Positions 17,201 through 25,387 of a stretch of 64,000 nt of DNA are shown in pieces. Where the stretch lies: NCBI RefSeq assembly GCF_024400215.1, contig NZ_CP053748.1, positions 4,464,001-4,528,000 on the forward strand, in the 5' to 3' direction. The stretch comes from Massilia sp. erpn. GTDB lineage: Bacteria; Pseudomonadota; Gammaproteobacteria; Burkholderiales; Burkholderiaceae_D. The notes beneath the pieces were generated by a model. That model searched no databases and was not told the origin of the DNA. It saw only the letters and a list, made by a program, of their open reading frames with translations. Both the position numbers and the translations under genes were made by a program. Position 1 is the stretch's first letter, and each line of letters opens with the position of its first letter.

Positions 17201-18391
17201 GCCGGCGGCATCGGCAACGATACCCTGATCGGCGGCACCGGCAACGACGTGCTGCAAGGCGGCCGCAGCGACCAGGGCGCATGGAGCTTCAGCGTGAATG
17301 CCAAGGGCGAGATCGTGGCCACCCACGACCAGGCCATGTTCGCGCCGGGCCAGAACGAGACCGTGCAGGTGGCGGAGTTCAACAAGCTGCCGGAGCTGGC
17401 CTTCCTCAATGCCGGCAAGGACAAGCTGGTCGATCTGGGCTTGCTGTACCACGCCGCCTTTGGCCGCGCCGCCGATATCGGTGGTTTGAACTTCTACACC
17501 GGTGCCGGCGCATCGCTCGCCAGCGTGGCGAAATTCTTCACGGCGTCGAAGGAATGGGTTGCCGCAGGCCTGGATAAGCTGGATGACAAGGCTTTCGTGA
17601 CCAAGCTGTATGAGCAGGTGCTGGGCCGCGCGCCGGACCAGGATGGCGTCGATTTCTGGCTCAAGGCGCTGGCCGGCGCGAACGGCGTCAAGGCCAGCCG
17701 TGACACCGTGCTGCTGGGCTTTGCGGTGAGCGAAGAACACCGCAAGCTGCAGGCCAAGGATGGCGTCTTCGCCAAGATCACGCTGGACAAGGAATCCGGC
17801 TGGATCAACGGCAGCGGCGACGACCGTCTGGATGGCGGCGCCGGCAGCGATGTGCTGGTCGGCGGCGACGGCAAGGATACGGCGGTCTACAGCGGCAAGC
17901 AGGCCGACTACAAGATCCTGCTGGGCGCCGACGGCCAGATCAAGGTTGCCGACAAGGCCAATGCCGACGTCGATACCTTGCGCGGCATCGAGCAGGCCGA
18001 ATTCAGCGACGGCACCATCAGCCTGGCCTTCACGCAGGCCGATGCGGGCCGCCTGAAAACGGCGGGCTTGCTGTACCAGGCCGTGTTCGACCGCGCAGCG
18101 GAGGTGGATGGCATCAACTGGTGGCTGGCTTCACAGGCCGATGCCAAGCAGATGGCAAATGGCTTCGCCGCTTCGGCCGAGTTCCAGAAGCTGTATGGCA
18201 AGCTGGATAACGCAGCCTTCGTGCATGCCTTGTACGCCAACAGCGACCTGAAAGCGACGGATGCTGGCGGTGAAGCATCGTGGGTGAACTACCTGGGCAC
18301 CCACAGCCGCGCCGAACTGGTTGGCAGCTGGATCGCGCAGGATGCCGTGATTCAGGCGCAGCAAGCAGAGCAAGGTCTCTGGCTGGTTTAA
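14297..18391 (+). CDS. Large RTX exoprotein with Ig/cadherin-like and DUF4214 domains
   Basis: The 1364-residue protein starts with an unrecognised domain of about 155 residues. Cadherin/Ig-like domains follow at about 160-700, then a Pro-rich linker (KPEPVPPP, near 715) and an unclassified domain at about 760-910. Glycine/aspartate RTX calcium repeats lie near 915-995 (GGGGNDILG, DGGADNDFLAGG) and 1172-1200. DUF4214 segments lie at about 1045-1155 and 1250-1355 (LLYHAAFGRAADIGGLNFY, GLLYQAVFDRAAEVDGINWW). No N-terminal signal is visible, as expected for type I secretion, but no transporter genes are adjacent. The first ATG after an in-frame stop is at 14297 and has no good RBS, so the start is uncertain. 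It is probably a surface or matrix protein. Confidence 0.8.
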   Translation: MSAEQVGFNFEDSKASGADISQRVGEHKLSVSAHLRGDIKLVTSSYAGKAAQVSFGQVNLKSTTGADGAEVRETFALRSIFVRSSDELETLTFYIARDGKIIAQYDHEPDGRGGLIYDIPVEKMPFGDEISIHATRKGGGIANDFQVDEIRLVYPEANTAPEFLLDSKVQAVQSDEIIDLAPWLQVRDLDQGQPLTWSIVRGPEHGKLVIDGELTAPSGGAAIGPAGKISYRPDQADVGRDSVEIAVSDGKTTVTREIKIDVVPVKPGAPDLAAASDTGEKNDDNVTDATHLTFTGKGFAVDSNAVVGLFIDANRNGKYDPDDTEFLGTTSIKNGAWTFDKVDVSKLKDGSYTVAAMTGADRGDLFSDFSDELVVTIARLPVAGGIKFASDSGRSPNDLITKEAKQTISATLSKALPAGGKLMASLDGGAHWVDVSDKVSGTALVWKDVTLSGSNTLQFQVAQDGDSGMLVSRAYKVLTEAPKWQVQDLKLDMPKYQATAKDPVFVKGQDLKLELVLKEASKPGEVCEVSVDGGVHWTLATQAEPGKWTIGQLPLLKDGGTLLVRASDEAGNSTELLKQAYVLDKGGPQVSAIALDGEVKEGASEFKLKVKISDGAGAGFSENADLQGLFGIRNEKGEVLTLLRPPVIEAFNGKEMSATLVFAVPGGKWVEAQHGGNYQVFLRPAVFQDHVGNFVEGKELAQTLRIGKVAPEPKPEPVPPPVLVDGVPVTKTTSNDAATGTTTSTVTVPTVTASRQDDSKTPNKGLADIALDVASGGREARLTVSLPVGAGLGAEGSTTLLSKEQALLDLIRRIEQKTDAASSTQKDMKGQGTSFLDALGKDVTVLSKTITPTLVAGADLKQPILINGSSTTPAGGGANSTAIGLVIDTSQLAKGAVLQLNNVDFAAIVGAATLRGGDGRNYVVGDNASQNIFLGADDDVLKGGGGNDILGSAGGNDILDGGADNDFLAGGIGNDTLIGGTGNDVLQGGRSDQGAWSFSVNAKGEIVATHDQAMFAPGQNETVQVAEFNKLPELAFLNAGKDKLVDLGLLYHAAFGRAADIGGLNFYTGAGASLASVAKFFTASKEWVAAGLDKLDDKAFVTKLYEQVLGRAPDQDGVDFWLKALAGANGVKASRDTVLLGFAVSEEHRKLQAKDGVFAKITLDKESGWINGSGDDRLDGGAGSDVLVGGDGKDTAVYSGKQADYKILLGADGQIKVADKANADVDTLRGIEQAEFSDGTISLAFTQADAGRLKTAGLLYQAVFDRAAEVDGINWWLASQADAKQMANGFAASAEFQKLYGKLDNAAFVHALYANSDLKATDAGGEASWVNYLGTHSRAELVGSWIAQDAVIQAQQAEQGLWLV

Positions 18392-18427
18392 AACAGAGCA
18401 TCCTGCTGCGGCTCTCTGACTTGCCAT

Positions 18428-18461
18428 AAAAAGCCGGCCCTCACTGTGAGGCCGGCTTTTT
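18428..18461. terminator. Bidirectional-looking terminator after the RTX gene
   Basis: A strong GC stem (AAAAAGCCGGCC..TCAC against GTGAGGCCGGCTTTTT, one bulged C) begins 37 bp after the RTX stop. It is flanked by A and T tracts, so it could work in both directions. Confidence 0.88.
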
Positions 18462-18741
18462 GCTGTTTACGGCCAGCAGTGCCTCCCAGGCCGCCCATCC
18501 CGGCATCGGTGGAACTTTCTCAAGCGGCAGATAGAGAAGCAGCCATAAAAGTGGATATGCAGGGCGCGAATGCATGGCAGGCTCCGGAATGGTTCAAGGT
18601 GGGGCCACTATATAGGCCAGACTTGCGTGGGATGTATGGCTTTTGTAATGCCAGCGATGGAATTCAATGACAAGAAGCGGAGTGCCCGGCATGGCGGCCG
18701 GCCCTATCGTAGGCATCTATCTGTCATGCGAAGGAGCAGAA

Positions 18742-19500
18742 ATGAAGCTGTTAAATAACAAGGTAGCCATCATCACCGGCGCCAGTTCGGGTATCGGCTA
18801 CGCCACCGCCCAGCTGTTCGCACAGGAGGGGGCGAAGCTGGTCCTGGTCTCACGCCGCCAGGCCGAACTTGATGCCCTGGTCGCCAGCCTGGAGCCGGGA
18901 AGTGCCGTGGCCTGCGCGGGCGATGTGGCCGACGAGCGCTGCGCGCGCCATGCCGTAGCCACGGCGCTGGAGCATTTCGGCCAGCTCGATATCGCTTTCA
19001 ATAACGCCGGTACTTTGGGCGAAATGGGCGCCACCAGCGATGTCAGCGTGGAAGGCTGGCGCAATACGCTGGACACCAATCTCACCAGCGCCTTCCTGGC
19101 GGCAAAGCACCAGATTCCCGCCATGAAGGGCCGCAGCGGCGCTTCGCTGATTTTCACTTCCACCTTTGTCGGCTACACGGCGGGCATGCCGCAGATGGCC
19201 GCTTACGCCGCCAGCAAGGCGGGCCTGATCGGCCTGACCCAGGCATTGGCGGCGGAGCTGGGACCGCAGGGCATCCGCGTCAATGCCATTCTGCCTGGCG
19301 GCACGGATACGCCCATGGGCCGAGCTGTCGCCAATACAGAGGAAGCCAAGTCCTTTGTCGCCGGCATGCACGCCTTGAAGCGCCTGGCCTCGCCGGACGA
19401 AATCGCGCGTTCGGTGCTGTATCTGGCATCCGACCTGTCCAGCTTCACGACCGGCACTGCCATGCTGGTCGATGGCGGCGTGTCGATCAACCGCACCTGA
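18742..19500 (+). CDS. Short-chain dehydrogenase/reductase (SDR)
   Basis: The 252-residue classical SDR has the cofactor motif TGASSGIG at residues 13-20, NNAG near 90, a catalytic Ser in FTSTFVGY, and YAASK with the catalytic Tyr and Lys near 155. The C-terminal GTAMLVDGG is typical of the FabG-like group. The ATG at 18742 has GGAG 8 bp upstream; longer frames are not supported. The 280-bp gap upstream contains the RTX terminator and no recognised gene. The substrate is unknown. Confidence 0.9.
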   Translation: MKLLNNKVAIITGASSGIGYATAQLFAQEGAKLVLVSRRQAELDALVASLEPGSAVACAGDVADERCARHAVATALEHFGQLDIAFNNAGTLGEMGATSDVSVEGWRNTLDTNLTSAFLAAKHQIPAMKGRSGASLIFTSTFVGYTAGMPQMAAYAASKAGLIGLTQALAAELGPQGIRVNAILPGGTDTPMGRAVANTEEAKSFVAGMHALKRLASPDEIARSVLYLASDLSSFTTGTAMLVDGGVSINRT

Positions 19501-19517
19501 CCGCCTGTTGCGGACGG

Positions 19518-20246
19518 CTATTCGATATCGCCATACTTTTTCTGGATCGATTTCGAGGTGCCGTCCTTTTCCATGGCTTTCAGCGCATGACCCAGGCGCG
19601 ATATCAGCTCGGCATCGCAGCTCTTGGAGCAGGCCAGGTAGTTGTAGGTGGGGCCAAGCGGGGCGCTGACCTGCACCCGGTTGTCGGCATCGCTGGCCTT
19701 GACCCAGGCCTTGCCTTCCGCGACCGGTCCATACCAGGCATCGATACGCCGGTTCAGCAGCATTTTCTGCGGCGTCTGGTCCTGATTGAGTTCGTAAATC
19801 TGGCCATCGGCAAAGCCGTTCGCGCGCAGGATGTGCACGCCCGCCGTGCCCCGGGCTGCGCCGATCACCTTGAAGGCGCTGCGCGCTTCGTCGAAGGAAT
19901 TGACCGTCTTACCAAGGGAAAAAAAGGCGCGGTTGACTTTGATGATGGGGGCGATCCAGGTGTACTTCTCTTCGCGCGCCTCAACCCGGGCGAGCGGAAT
20001 GATCAGGGTGTTGCGCGCGGCGGGATTGGCGACGGCGGCCAGGGCGCGGTTGCTGGGCACCACCAGCAGCCTGGCTTCGTAGCCGGCGCGGCGCATGGCT
20101 TCCAGCACGATATCGCCCACTACGCCTTTGCGTTCCGCCGTATTGATGGTCAGCGGCGGCACTTCCATCAGATACATGGTGAGTTCCTGCGCCGCGCAGC
20201 TTGCCGCGGCGGTGGAAAAAAGCATCAGGAATCCAAGACGTCTCAT
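19518..20246 (-). CDS. Periplasmic solute-binding protein, family 3-like
   Basis: The 242-residue protein has a signal peptide (MRRLGFLMLFSTAAASCAAQ, cleavage near residue 20). The rest is a bilobed binding fold of the amino-acid type: LTMYLMEVPPLTI, GDIVLEAMRRAGYEARL, and a C-terminal LGHALKAMEKDGTSKSI. No permease or ATPase is adjacent, as for many orphan proteins of this family in betaproteobacteria. The ATG at 20246 has AAGGGGGG upstream. A TATAAT on the reverse strand at 20271-20276 could be its -10 box. It converges on the SDR gene. Confidence 0.8.
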   Translation of the reverse strand: MRRLGFLMLFSTAAASCAAQELTMYLMEVPPLTINTAERKGVVGDIVLEAMRRAGYEARLLVVPSNRALAAVANPAARNTLIIPLARVEAREEKYTWIAPIIKVNRAFFSLGKTVNSFDEARSAFKVIGAARGTAGVHILRANGFADGQIYELNQDQTPQKMLLNRRIDAWYGPVAEGKAWVKASDADNRVQVSAPLGPTYNYLACSKSCDAELISRLGHALKAMEKDGTSKSIQKKYGDIE

Positions 20247-20314
20247 GGTTTGCCCCCCTTGCATGCCCCTATTATACGGGCATGGCGGGGCGGCGGCCGC
20301 TTTCTCTGCCCGCC

Positions 20315-21136
20315 TCAGGCGGCCGATAGCGGAAGGGCGGGATTGAAGCGACCCAGGGTGATGCTGCCCTGGCGGCAAGTCTCGCCAAAACGGTCGCTGG
20401 CCAGATAGGCATATTCCAGCGCGCGGCTGGCGCCGATAGGGTCGTCCTTGTCGTTGGCCGGCAGGCCCGGATGGCACATCATCAGCGCGCCGGAAGGGGC
20501 ATCGGCCAGCCATTTGTCCATCAGGCTGGCGAAATCGGCTTGCGGCGAGAGCGAATACATGCCGGCGAACCAGGATGGCGTGGCATACCCAAGCTGGTTG
20601 GCCTGGTAGGAAAAGCCGTGGGTGAGCAGGCAAAGCAGATGCGACTTGAAGTGGTCGTCGCCGGGATTGGCCAGCAGGTCGGGGGCGCGCAGATAAGGGC
20701 GGTTCTCGCCGGTCCAGCGCTGCTCCATGGCCTGGAACAGCGCGGTGCGCGCGCAGGGCAGGGCATGGATGTGCTGGTGACCGTCGAGGAAATCCGGCAG
20801 GCGGCCAAAGTGATTGCAGAAACGGTCGATCTGGTTCAAGAAGACGCCGCGCAGCTTATCGATGGAGAGCAGGCGCAGCTGGCTTGCCAGCAGCCAGTAG
20901 GACAGGGGACGCACCCGGTCCTCGCCCTGGCTGAAGTCGTGGGTCAGGTTCAGGTGCAGGCCGATATCGGCATCCTGCGAAAAGCGGCGCAAGGGCGCGG
21001 CCAGCACCGGCCAGTCGCGCGACTCGCTCATCACGCTGGTGGCGGAAAGGCGGCCTTGTTCCAGCAGGCGCAAAATGGCTTCGCTGATGGCGGCCGACTG
21101 GGCGAAATCGTCGGCGCAGAGTATCAGTTTGCGCAT
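20315..21136 (-). CDS. ChbG/YdjC-family carbohydrate deacetylase (NaxD/HpnK-like)
   Basis: The 273-residue protein carries the YdjC/ChbG metal-site text: LCADDFAQS at residues 6-14, GLHLNLTHDF near 85 and DGHQHIHALP near 125, giving the Asp and His ligands. Related enzymes remove N-acetyl groups from sugars, including undecaprenyl-phosphate-linked GalNAc (Francisella NaxD). It is the last gene of a three-gene reverse-strand operon after a GT2 and an ArnT-like gene, one base from the GT2 stop. That context supports deacetylation of a lipid-linked amino sugar before transfer. Confidence 0.85.
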   Translation of the reverse strand: MRKLILCADDFAQSAAISEAILRLLEQGRLSATSVMSESRDWPVLAAPLRRFSQDADIGLHLNLTHDFSQGEDRVRPLSYWLLASQLRLLSIDKLRGVFLNQIDRFCNHFGRLPDFLDGHQHIHALPCARTALFQAMEQRWTGENRPYLRAPDLLANPGDDHFKSHLLCLLTHGFSYQANQLGYATPSWFAGMYSLSPQADFASLMDKWLADAPSGALMMCHPGLPANDKDDPIGASRALEYAYLASDRFGETCRQGSITLGRFNPALPLSAA

Positions 21137-21137
21137 C

Positions 21138-22148
21138 TCAGCTGACGCCTTTCTTCGCCAGTTCCTGCTGGCCGAGCATGCTGTGATCGATGCGTTCATC
21201 CAGGACGTACAGGGGACGCTGCTTGGTTTCTTCGAATACGCGGCCCAGATACTCGGCAATCACGCCCAGGCAAAGCAGCTGGATGCCCGACAGGAGCATG
21301 ATGCCGGATGCCAGGGTGGCCCAGCCCGAAACCGGATTTCCATAGAACAGTGTCTCGCCCAGGATGTACACGCCGTACGCCAGCGCGCACAGGGAAATGA
21401 TGGCACCGACAGCCGACACCATGCGCAGTGGGCGCATGGAGAAGGAGGTCATGCCCAGCGAGGCCAGGTCGAGTAGCTGGCCCAGACGGAATTTGCTGCA
21501 GCCGGCCATGCGCTCGGCAGCGGCAAAGGGCACGATGCTGGTCTTGAAGCCCAGCCAGGCGTACAGGCCTTTCATGAAGCGGGCACGTTCCGGCATCTGC
21601 ATCAAGGCTTGCACCACGCGCCGGTCCATCAGGCGGAAGTCGCCGGCATTGGGCGGAATCTCAAAGCGCTCGCCGCTTTGCAGGAAACGGTAGAAGCGCT
21701 GCTTGGCATAGGCCAGCAAGCGGTTCTCATGCTTGCGGTCGGACTGTACCGCCACCACCATATCGTAGCCGGAGCGCCATTCCGCCAGCATGCGCTGGAT
21801 AAGCTCGGGCGGATGCTGGCCGTCGCCGTCCATGCACAGCACGGCGTCGCCGCGTGCGGCAGCCAGACCGGCCGTCAGCGCGGCCTCCTTGCCGAAATTG
21901 CGTGAAAGGCGCAGCAGCTGCACATTGCTGTATACGCTTTGCTTCTCGAATCTGGCCACCACCTCTTCCAGATTGTCGCTGCCGCCGTCGTTGACGATCA
22001 CCAGCTCCCAGTCGACGTCGCAGCGCGACAGGACCGACGCCAGCTCGGGCAGCAGCAGGGACAGCGAGGCCGCCTCATTCAGCACGGGCAGGACCACCGA
22101 GACGGCTTTGCGCCCGGCGCGGTTCAGATTGATCGAAGGCGAGGACAT
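21138..22148 (-). CDS. GT2 polyprenyl-phosphate glycosyltransferase (ArnC/DPM1-like)
   Basis: The 336-residue protein has a GT-A domain at about residues 15-240 with VVLPVLNEAASL, VIVNDGGSDN and the metal-binding DGDGQHPPE, then two C-terminal membrane helices (about 245-270 and 280-305) and the conserved EYLGRVFEETKQRPLYV tail. Such enzymes charge undecaprenyl phosphate with a sugar on the cytoplasmic face. Its ATG overlaps the stop of the ArnT-like gene by one base (TAATG), so the two are translationally coupled. Confidence 0.9.
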   Translation of the reverse strand: MSSPSINLNRAGRKAVSVVLPVLNEAASLSLLLPELASVLSRCDVDWELVIVNDGGSDNLEEVVARFEKQSVYSNVQLLRLSRNFGKEAALTAGLAAARGDAVLCMDGDGQHPPELIQRMLAEWRSGYDMVVAVQSDRKHENRLLAYAKQRFYRFLQSGERFEIPPNAGDFRLMDRRVVQALMQMPERARFMKGLYAWLGFKTSIVPFAAAERMAGCSKFRLGQLLDLASLGMTSFSMRPLRMVSAVGAIISLCALAYGVYILGETLFYGNPVSGWATLASGIMLLSGIQLLCLGVIAEYLGRVFEETKQRPLYVLDERIDHSMLGQQELAKKGVS

Positions 22149-23608
22149 TATTTTACCTCCACCAGTGAACGGCGCGCGCCGTGGAAGCGGATGCGGTCCG
22201 CGGGAATGTGCTGGCGCTGGGCCTCTTGGTTATCCATGACAACGACTTTGCTGTGACAGTCGCCTTTGCACAGCGCTCCCTGGGAATAGAAAGCGGAGGA
22301 AAAGGCGGGGTGGGTTTGATAATTCAGTTGCGCGCCCGCGGGCGCATGCTGCAGGAAATTCTGGATCAGCTCACGCTCCGAGTTGGCATTCATCTGACTC
22401 TGGATCAGTGGCGTGCAAATGAGCGCCAGTGCGGCAAAGGCGGCCAGCCCCAGGGCGCTGCGCTGCCGCAGGCCCTCGGCGCTGTTTTCCAGCCATTGCG
22501 CAGCCAGCACGGCGAATGGTGGAATCGCGGTCAGCGCGTAGGTCCAGATGATGTTGCGGCTGAAGGTGAAGAACAGCAGCGGCGCCAGCGTGGCGCACCA
22601 TAGGAAGCTTTCCAGTGGCGGCATGGCGGCCGGCCGATTTTTCCAGCGCTGCACGGCGCGGAAGAGCCGGCAGCCAAATACGCCTATCCAAGGCAGGATG
22701 GCGCCGGTCCAGAAAATCCAGATGGCGCCCAGCGGCTGGCGGTGGGCCGTGCCATAGCGGTCGCCCATCCAGCCTGGCTGCAGGAAGCGCGCAAAATGTT
22801 CGCCGACGATGAAGTAGTTGAGAAAGCCGGGATAGTGGGCCTCAGCTGCGATATACCAGGGCAGGAAGATGGCGAGGGCCAGCAGCATGCCTTGCGTATC
22901 GCACAGGCGGCGCAGCAGCTGCACGGGTTTTCCTTGCATGATGGCGAAGCAGACCAGGGGCAGCGCGATCAGCACCCAGGTCGCCAAGCCCTTGGACAGT
23001 GCGCCCAGGCCGATCATGGCCCAGAAAGCCAGGCGCCAGCGGGCATTCTGCGGTGCATCGCGCCACACCTGCCAGGCGCAGTACTGGGCAGCCAGCACCA
23101 CGCCCATTTGCACGGCATCGGTCATGACTGCACCAGCGCTGGCGAAGAACAGCGGCGAGGACGCTAGCACCGGTATCACCAGCCAGCGCTGGCGCAGGCC
23201 CAGTTCAGCGGCCATGCGCATGGTGATCCAGATGGCGCCCAGCGATACCAGCAGCGCCGGCAGGCGCGCGGCGAATTCGTTGACGCCGAAGACGGCCATG
23301 AAGGCGGCGCTGCTCCAGGTGGAGAGCGGCGGCTTGGCGAAGAAGGGCGTTTGCGGGTCCATATGCGGCATCAGCCAGAAGCCGTTGCTGACAGCCTGGC
23401 GCGCGATTTCGCCATAGCGTGCTTCGGTGGTGTCGGCCAGCGGCGCAAACCACATCAGGCCAAGACGGGCCAACAGCAGCAGGGCGGTCGCGGTCAGCAG
23501 CCATGCCTGCCAGTTGCGGCCGACATCGTTGATGCGCGCGCCGGCGGCGAGGCGGTTGTTGGCTGATGGCGTTGTGACGGATCGGCCGGGACGATGATCT
23601 GCATGCAT
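22148..23608 (-). CDS. GT39/GT83 ArnT-like lipid-linked sugar transferase
   Basis: The 486-residue integral membrane protein has an early periplasmic loop with DTTEARYGEIARQ, the acidic catalytic loop of PMT/ArnT enzymes, then KPPLSTW and about 10-12 membrane helices, and a soluble C-terminal domain. ArnT-family enzymes move a sugar from undecaprenyl phosphate to lipid A or other acceptors in the periplasm. I chose the ATG at 23608 (AAGG upstream) over an earlier one because the residues before it are not conserved. It is first in the operon with the GT2 and the deacetylase. Confidence 0.87.
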   Translation of the reverse strand: MHADHRPGRSVTTPSANNRLAAGARINDVGRNWQAWLLTATALLLLARLGLMWFAPLADTTEARYGEIARQAVSNGFWLMPHMDPQTPFFAKPPLSTWSSAAFMAVFGVNEFAARLPALLVSLGAIWITMRMAAELGLRQRWLVIPVLASSPLFFASAGAVMTDAVQMGVVLAAQYCAWQVWRDAPQNARWRLAFWAMIGLGALSKGLATWVLIALPLVCFAIMQGKPVQLLRRLCDTQGMLLALAIFLPWYIAAEAHYPGFLNYFIVGEHFARFLQPGWMGDRYGTAHRQPLGAIWIFWTGAILPWIGVFGCRLFRAVQRWKNRPAAMPPLESFLWCATLAPLLFFTFSRNIIWTYALTAIPPFAVLAAQWLENSAEGLRQRSALGLAAFAALALICTPLIQSQMNANSERELIQNFLQHAPAGAQLNYQTHPAFSSAFYSQGALCKGDCHSKVVVMDNQEAQRQHIPADRIRFHGARRSLVEVK

Positions 23609-23933
23609 GAGCGTACCTTGAAAAAATAGTCGGTCAAACGTCTCTGTGGTCCGGGGTGGGCAAGGAAGAGAGTTCACTTTCGATCTTAGTAAGGCGCAGC
23701 TTAATTATGCATGAAGGTTATGTGAAACAAACATTAAATTTACGCGAAAAGCACGACAAAGAGTAGCCCAAGGCGCAGAATCTTCACGAAGCGCTAAGAT
23801 TGGATAGCGCCCGTGGTTGAGGGCGAAACGGGAAGGGGGGAGGGCTGCTGGGCGGGGCAAAAAGAGAGGCGCGTCTCCTTGCGGAGCGCGCCTCAGTGAA
23901 GCCCCTAGTGGGAGCTTAGCGGGTATTGAAAGC
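23609..23933. other. 325-bp intergenic region
   Basis: It holds the promoter side of the ArnT-like operon (A+T-rich at about 23690-23760) and, at 23861-23894, the terminator of the Usp gene. I see no gene. Confidence 0.6.
23861..23894 (-). terminator. Terminator of the Usp gene
   Basis: GAGGCGCG (23866-23873) pairs with CGCGCCTC (23887-23894), with an inner CTCC-TTGC-GGAG stem-loop and one bulged base. On the reverse strand it is followed by a T-run (AAAAAG at 23860-23865 read in complement). Confidence 0.8.
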
Positions 23934-24770
23934 TTAGTGAGACATCAGAACCGGCAGCGTCATGCATTTGAGGATGGTGCGCGTTACGCCGCCGATCAGC
24001 AGCTGGCGGAAGCGCGCGTGGCCATAGCCGCCCATCACCAGCAGGTCGGCATCGATATCGGCCGCCAGCGACAGCAGCGCATTGCCCACGTCCATGCTGG
24101 TCTGCTGTTCGCTGACTTCAACCTTGACACCGTGGCGGCTTAGATACAGGGCCAGGTCGGCACCCGGCTGTTCGCCATGCCTGCCGTAGCGCTCATCCGG
24201 GTTGAAGACGGCCAGCGTCACCAGGTCGGCCGCCTTCAGCATCGGCAGGGCGTTGGCGATGGCGCGCGTGGCTTCCATGCTGGCGTCCCAGGCCAGCAGC
24301 ACCTTGCGCCCGACGCGCTCGAATTTGCCCGCATACGGCACCACCAGTACCGGCCGGGCCGAATTGAGCATCACATACTCCGGCAGGTCGGGGCGGGCGG
24401 CGGCGCGCTTGTCGTCCGGGTCGTACTGGCCGACCACTACGAGGTCTGCGTAGCGCGCCTGCACCATCATGCCGCCCTCGGCATCGTCGTCCACGATGCG
24501 TTTTTCGGCCGAGCTGACGCCGGCCGCGCGCGCGATGGCGTCAAACTGGCTGAGCGAACTTTGCGCGTCTTCCCGCATCAGCGCCATCTGCGTGGCCAAG
24601 GCCTCGCCGCCCAGCTCAAAGCTGCCGGGCAGGATCAGGCCGAGGGTGCTGGTCAGCGCCGCGCCGATCAGATGGCCGTTGCCGGCATTGGCCAGTTCGG
24701 CGGCGATGCGGATGCGCTGCGGTGCGGCGCGCGACAGGTCGGCATGAACGAGGATGGTTTTATAGCTCAT
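23934..24770 (-). CDS. Tandem universal stress protein (UspA family)
   Basis: The 278-residue protein contains two Usp domains. The N-terminal one (SYKTILVHADLS to ARPVLVVPYAG, about 1-150) looks degenerate in the nucleotide loop. The C-terminal one (KVLLAWDASMEA to LPVLMSH, about 155-278) has GGYGHARFRQLLIGGVTRTIL, close to the G-2x-G-9x-G-S/T ATP-binding motif. Such tandem proteins are common in Burkholderiales. It lies downstream of the hemerythrin gene on the same strand, 35 bp away, and probably shares its promoter. Confidence 0.9.
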   Translation of the reverse strand: MSYKTILVHADLSRAAPQRIRIAAELANAGNGHLIGAALTSTLGLILPGSFELGGEALATQMALMREDAQSSLSQFDAIARAAGVSSAEKRIVDDDAEGGMMVQARYADLVVVGQYDPDDKRAAARPDLPEYVMLNSARPVLVVPYAGKFERVGRKVLLAWDASMEATRAIANALPMLKAADLVTLAVFNPDERYGRHGEQPGADLALYLSRHGVKVEVSEQQTSMDVGNALLSLAADIDADLLVMGGYGHARFRQLLIGGVTRTILKCMTLPVLMSH

Positions 24771-24805
24771 GTTTACTCCAGGCGAAGGAAAAAGGGTTCA
24801 GGGAT

Positions 24806-25225
24806 TCAGGCCGGGGCGGCCGCCGTGCGGGCCTCGTGCCAGGCCAGGGCCATGGCCAGCACCGCATCCATGGTCGAGATATGCAGTTCGAACCAGTCCG
24901 GCAGCAGCACGGCGGCGCGGCGCGCCGGCCCGTAGTCGCCGTGCTGCAAGGCGGCCAGCGAGTGGTGCAGGCCGGCCAGCACGCGCGCATGCTGTTCGCG
25001 GTGGGCGGGCAGGCCGGGGAAATCGATCGCTTCCATCATGTCCTCCTCCTCGCGGAAGTCGCGGCCGATGGTGTCGCACAAGGCGCCAAAGGCGTGCTGG
25101 AAGCGCTCGTCGTCCAGTGCCGGGAGAATGGCGAACTGGCGCAGCAGGGTGCGGTGCGGCTCGTCGAGGGCCGCAATGCCCAGGGAGCCGGGTTGGTAGC
25201 CGAGCTTGCCGTCAAGTGAGGTCAT
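24806..25225 (-). CDS. Bacteriohemerythrin-like protein
   Basis: The 139-residue helical protein has the spaced His/carboxylate ligands of the hemerythrin fold: LDEPHRTLL near 22, REEEDMME near 60, HREQHARVL near 75, HH near 86, and ELHISTMD near 115. These form a non-heme di-iron O2-binding site. It is divergent from the BlaI-type repressor gene, and the gap contains repeated GTGTCGYA elements, so it may belong to the BlaI regulon. Confidence 0.82.
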   Translation of the reverse strand: MTSLDGKLGYQPGSLGIAALDEPHRTLLRQFAILPALDDERFQHAFGALCDTIGRDFREEEDMMEAIDFPGLPAHREQHARVLAGLHHSLAALQHGDYGPARRAAVLLPDWFELHISTMDAVLAMALAWHEARTAAAPA

Positions 25226-25249
25226 GGTCTTCTCCTAGCACACGGTTTG

Positions 25250-25285
25250 GTGTCGCACTGCAAGAGGTACGCAGGCAGTGTCGTA
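25250..25285. promoter_or_regulatory. Two BlaI-like half-sites near hemerythrin start
   Basis: GTGTCGCA (25250-25257) and GTGTCGTA (25278-25285) lie 28 bp apart, just upstream of the hemerythrin gene. The same octamer family recurs at 25361-25368 and 25394-25401 in front of the blaI-like gene. Confidence 0.5.
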
Positions 25286-25350
25286 TTCCGGACCGGCGAA
25301 GTCCTTGATCCAAGTCAAATTTCCCAACCTTGACGCCAGGGCGGTCTTGG

Positions 25351-25370
25351 TATGCGACGGGTGTCGCATA
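25351..25370. promoter_or_regulatory. Perfect palindromic operator, probable BlaI-type site
   Basis: TATGCGAC (25351-25358) and GTCGCATA (25363-25370) are exact complements around a GGGT spacer. MecI/BlaI dimers bind short palindromes of this layout. It lies 63 bp upstream of the repressor's RBS region. Confidence 0.62.
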
Positions 25371-25387
25371 AAGCGCTTGCCCCTGTG

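Noticed and set aside
15389..17740. Long reverse-strand open frame opposite the RTX gene
   Set aside because: It has the same type of His/Arg/Gln-rich shadow composition; the plus-strand frame has RTX and DUF4214 motifs.
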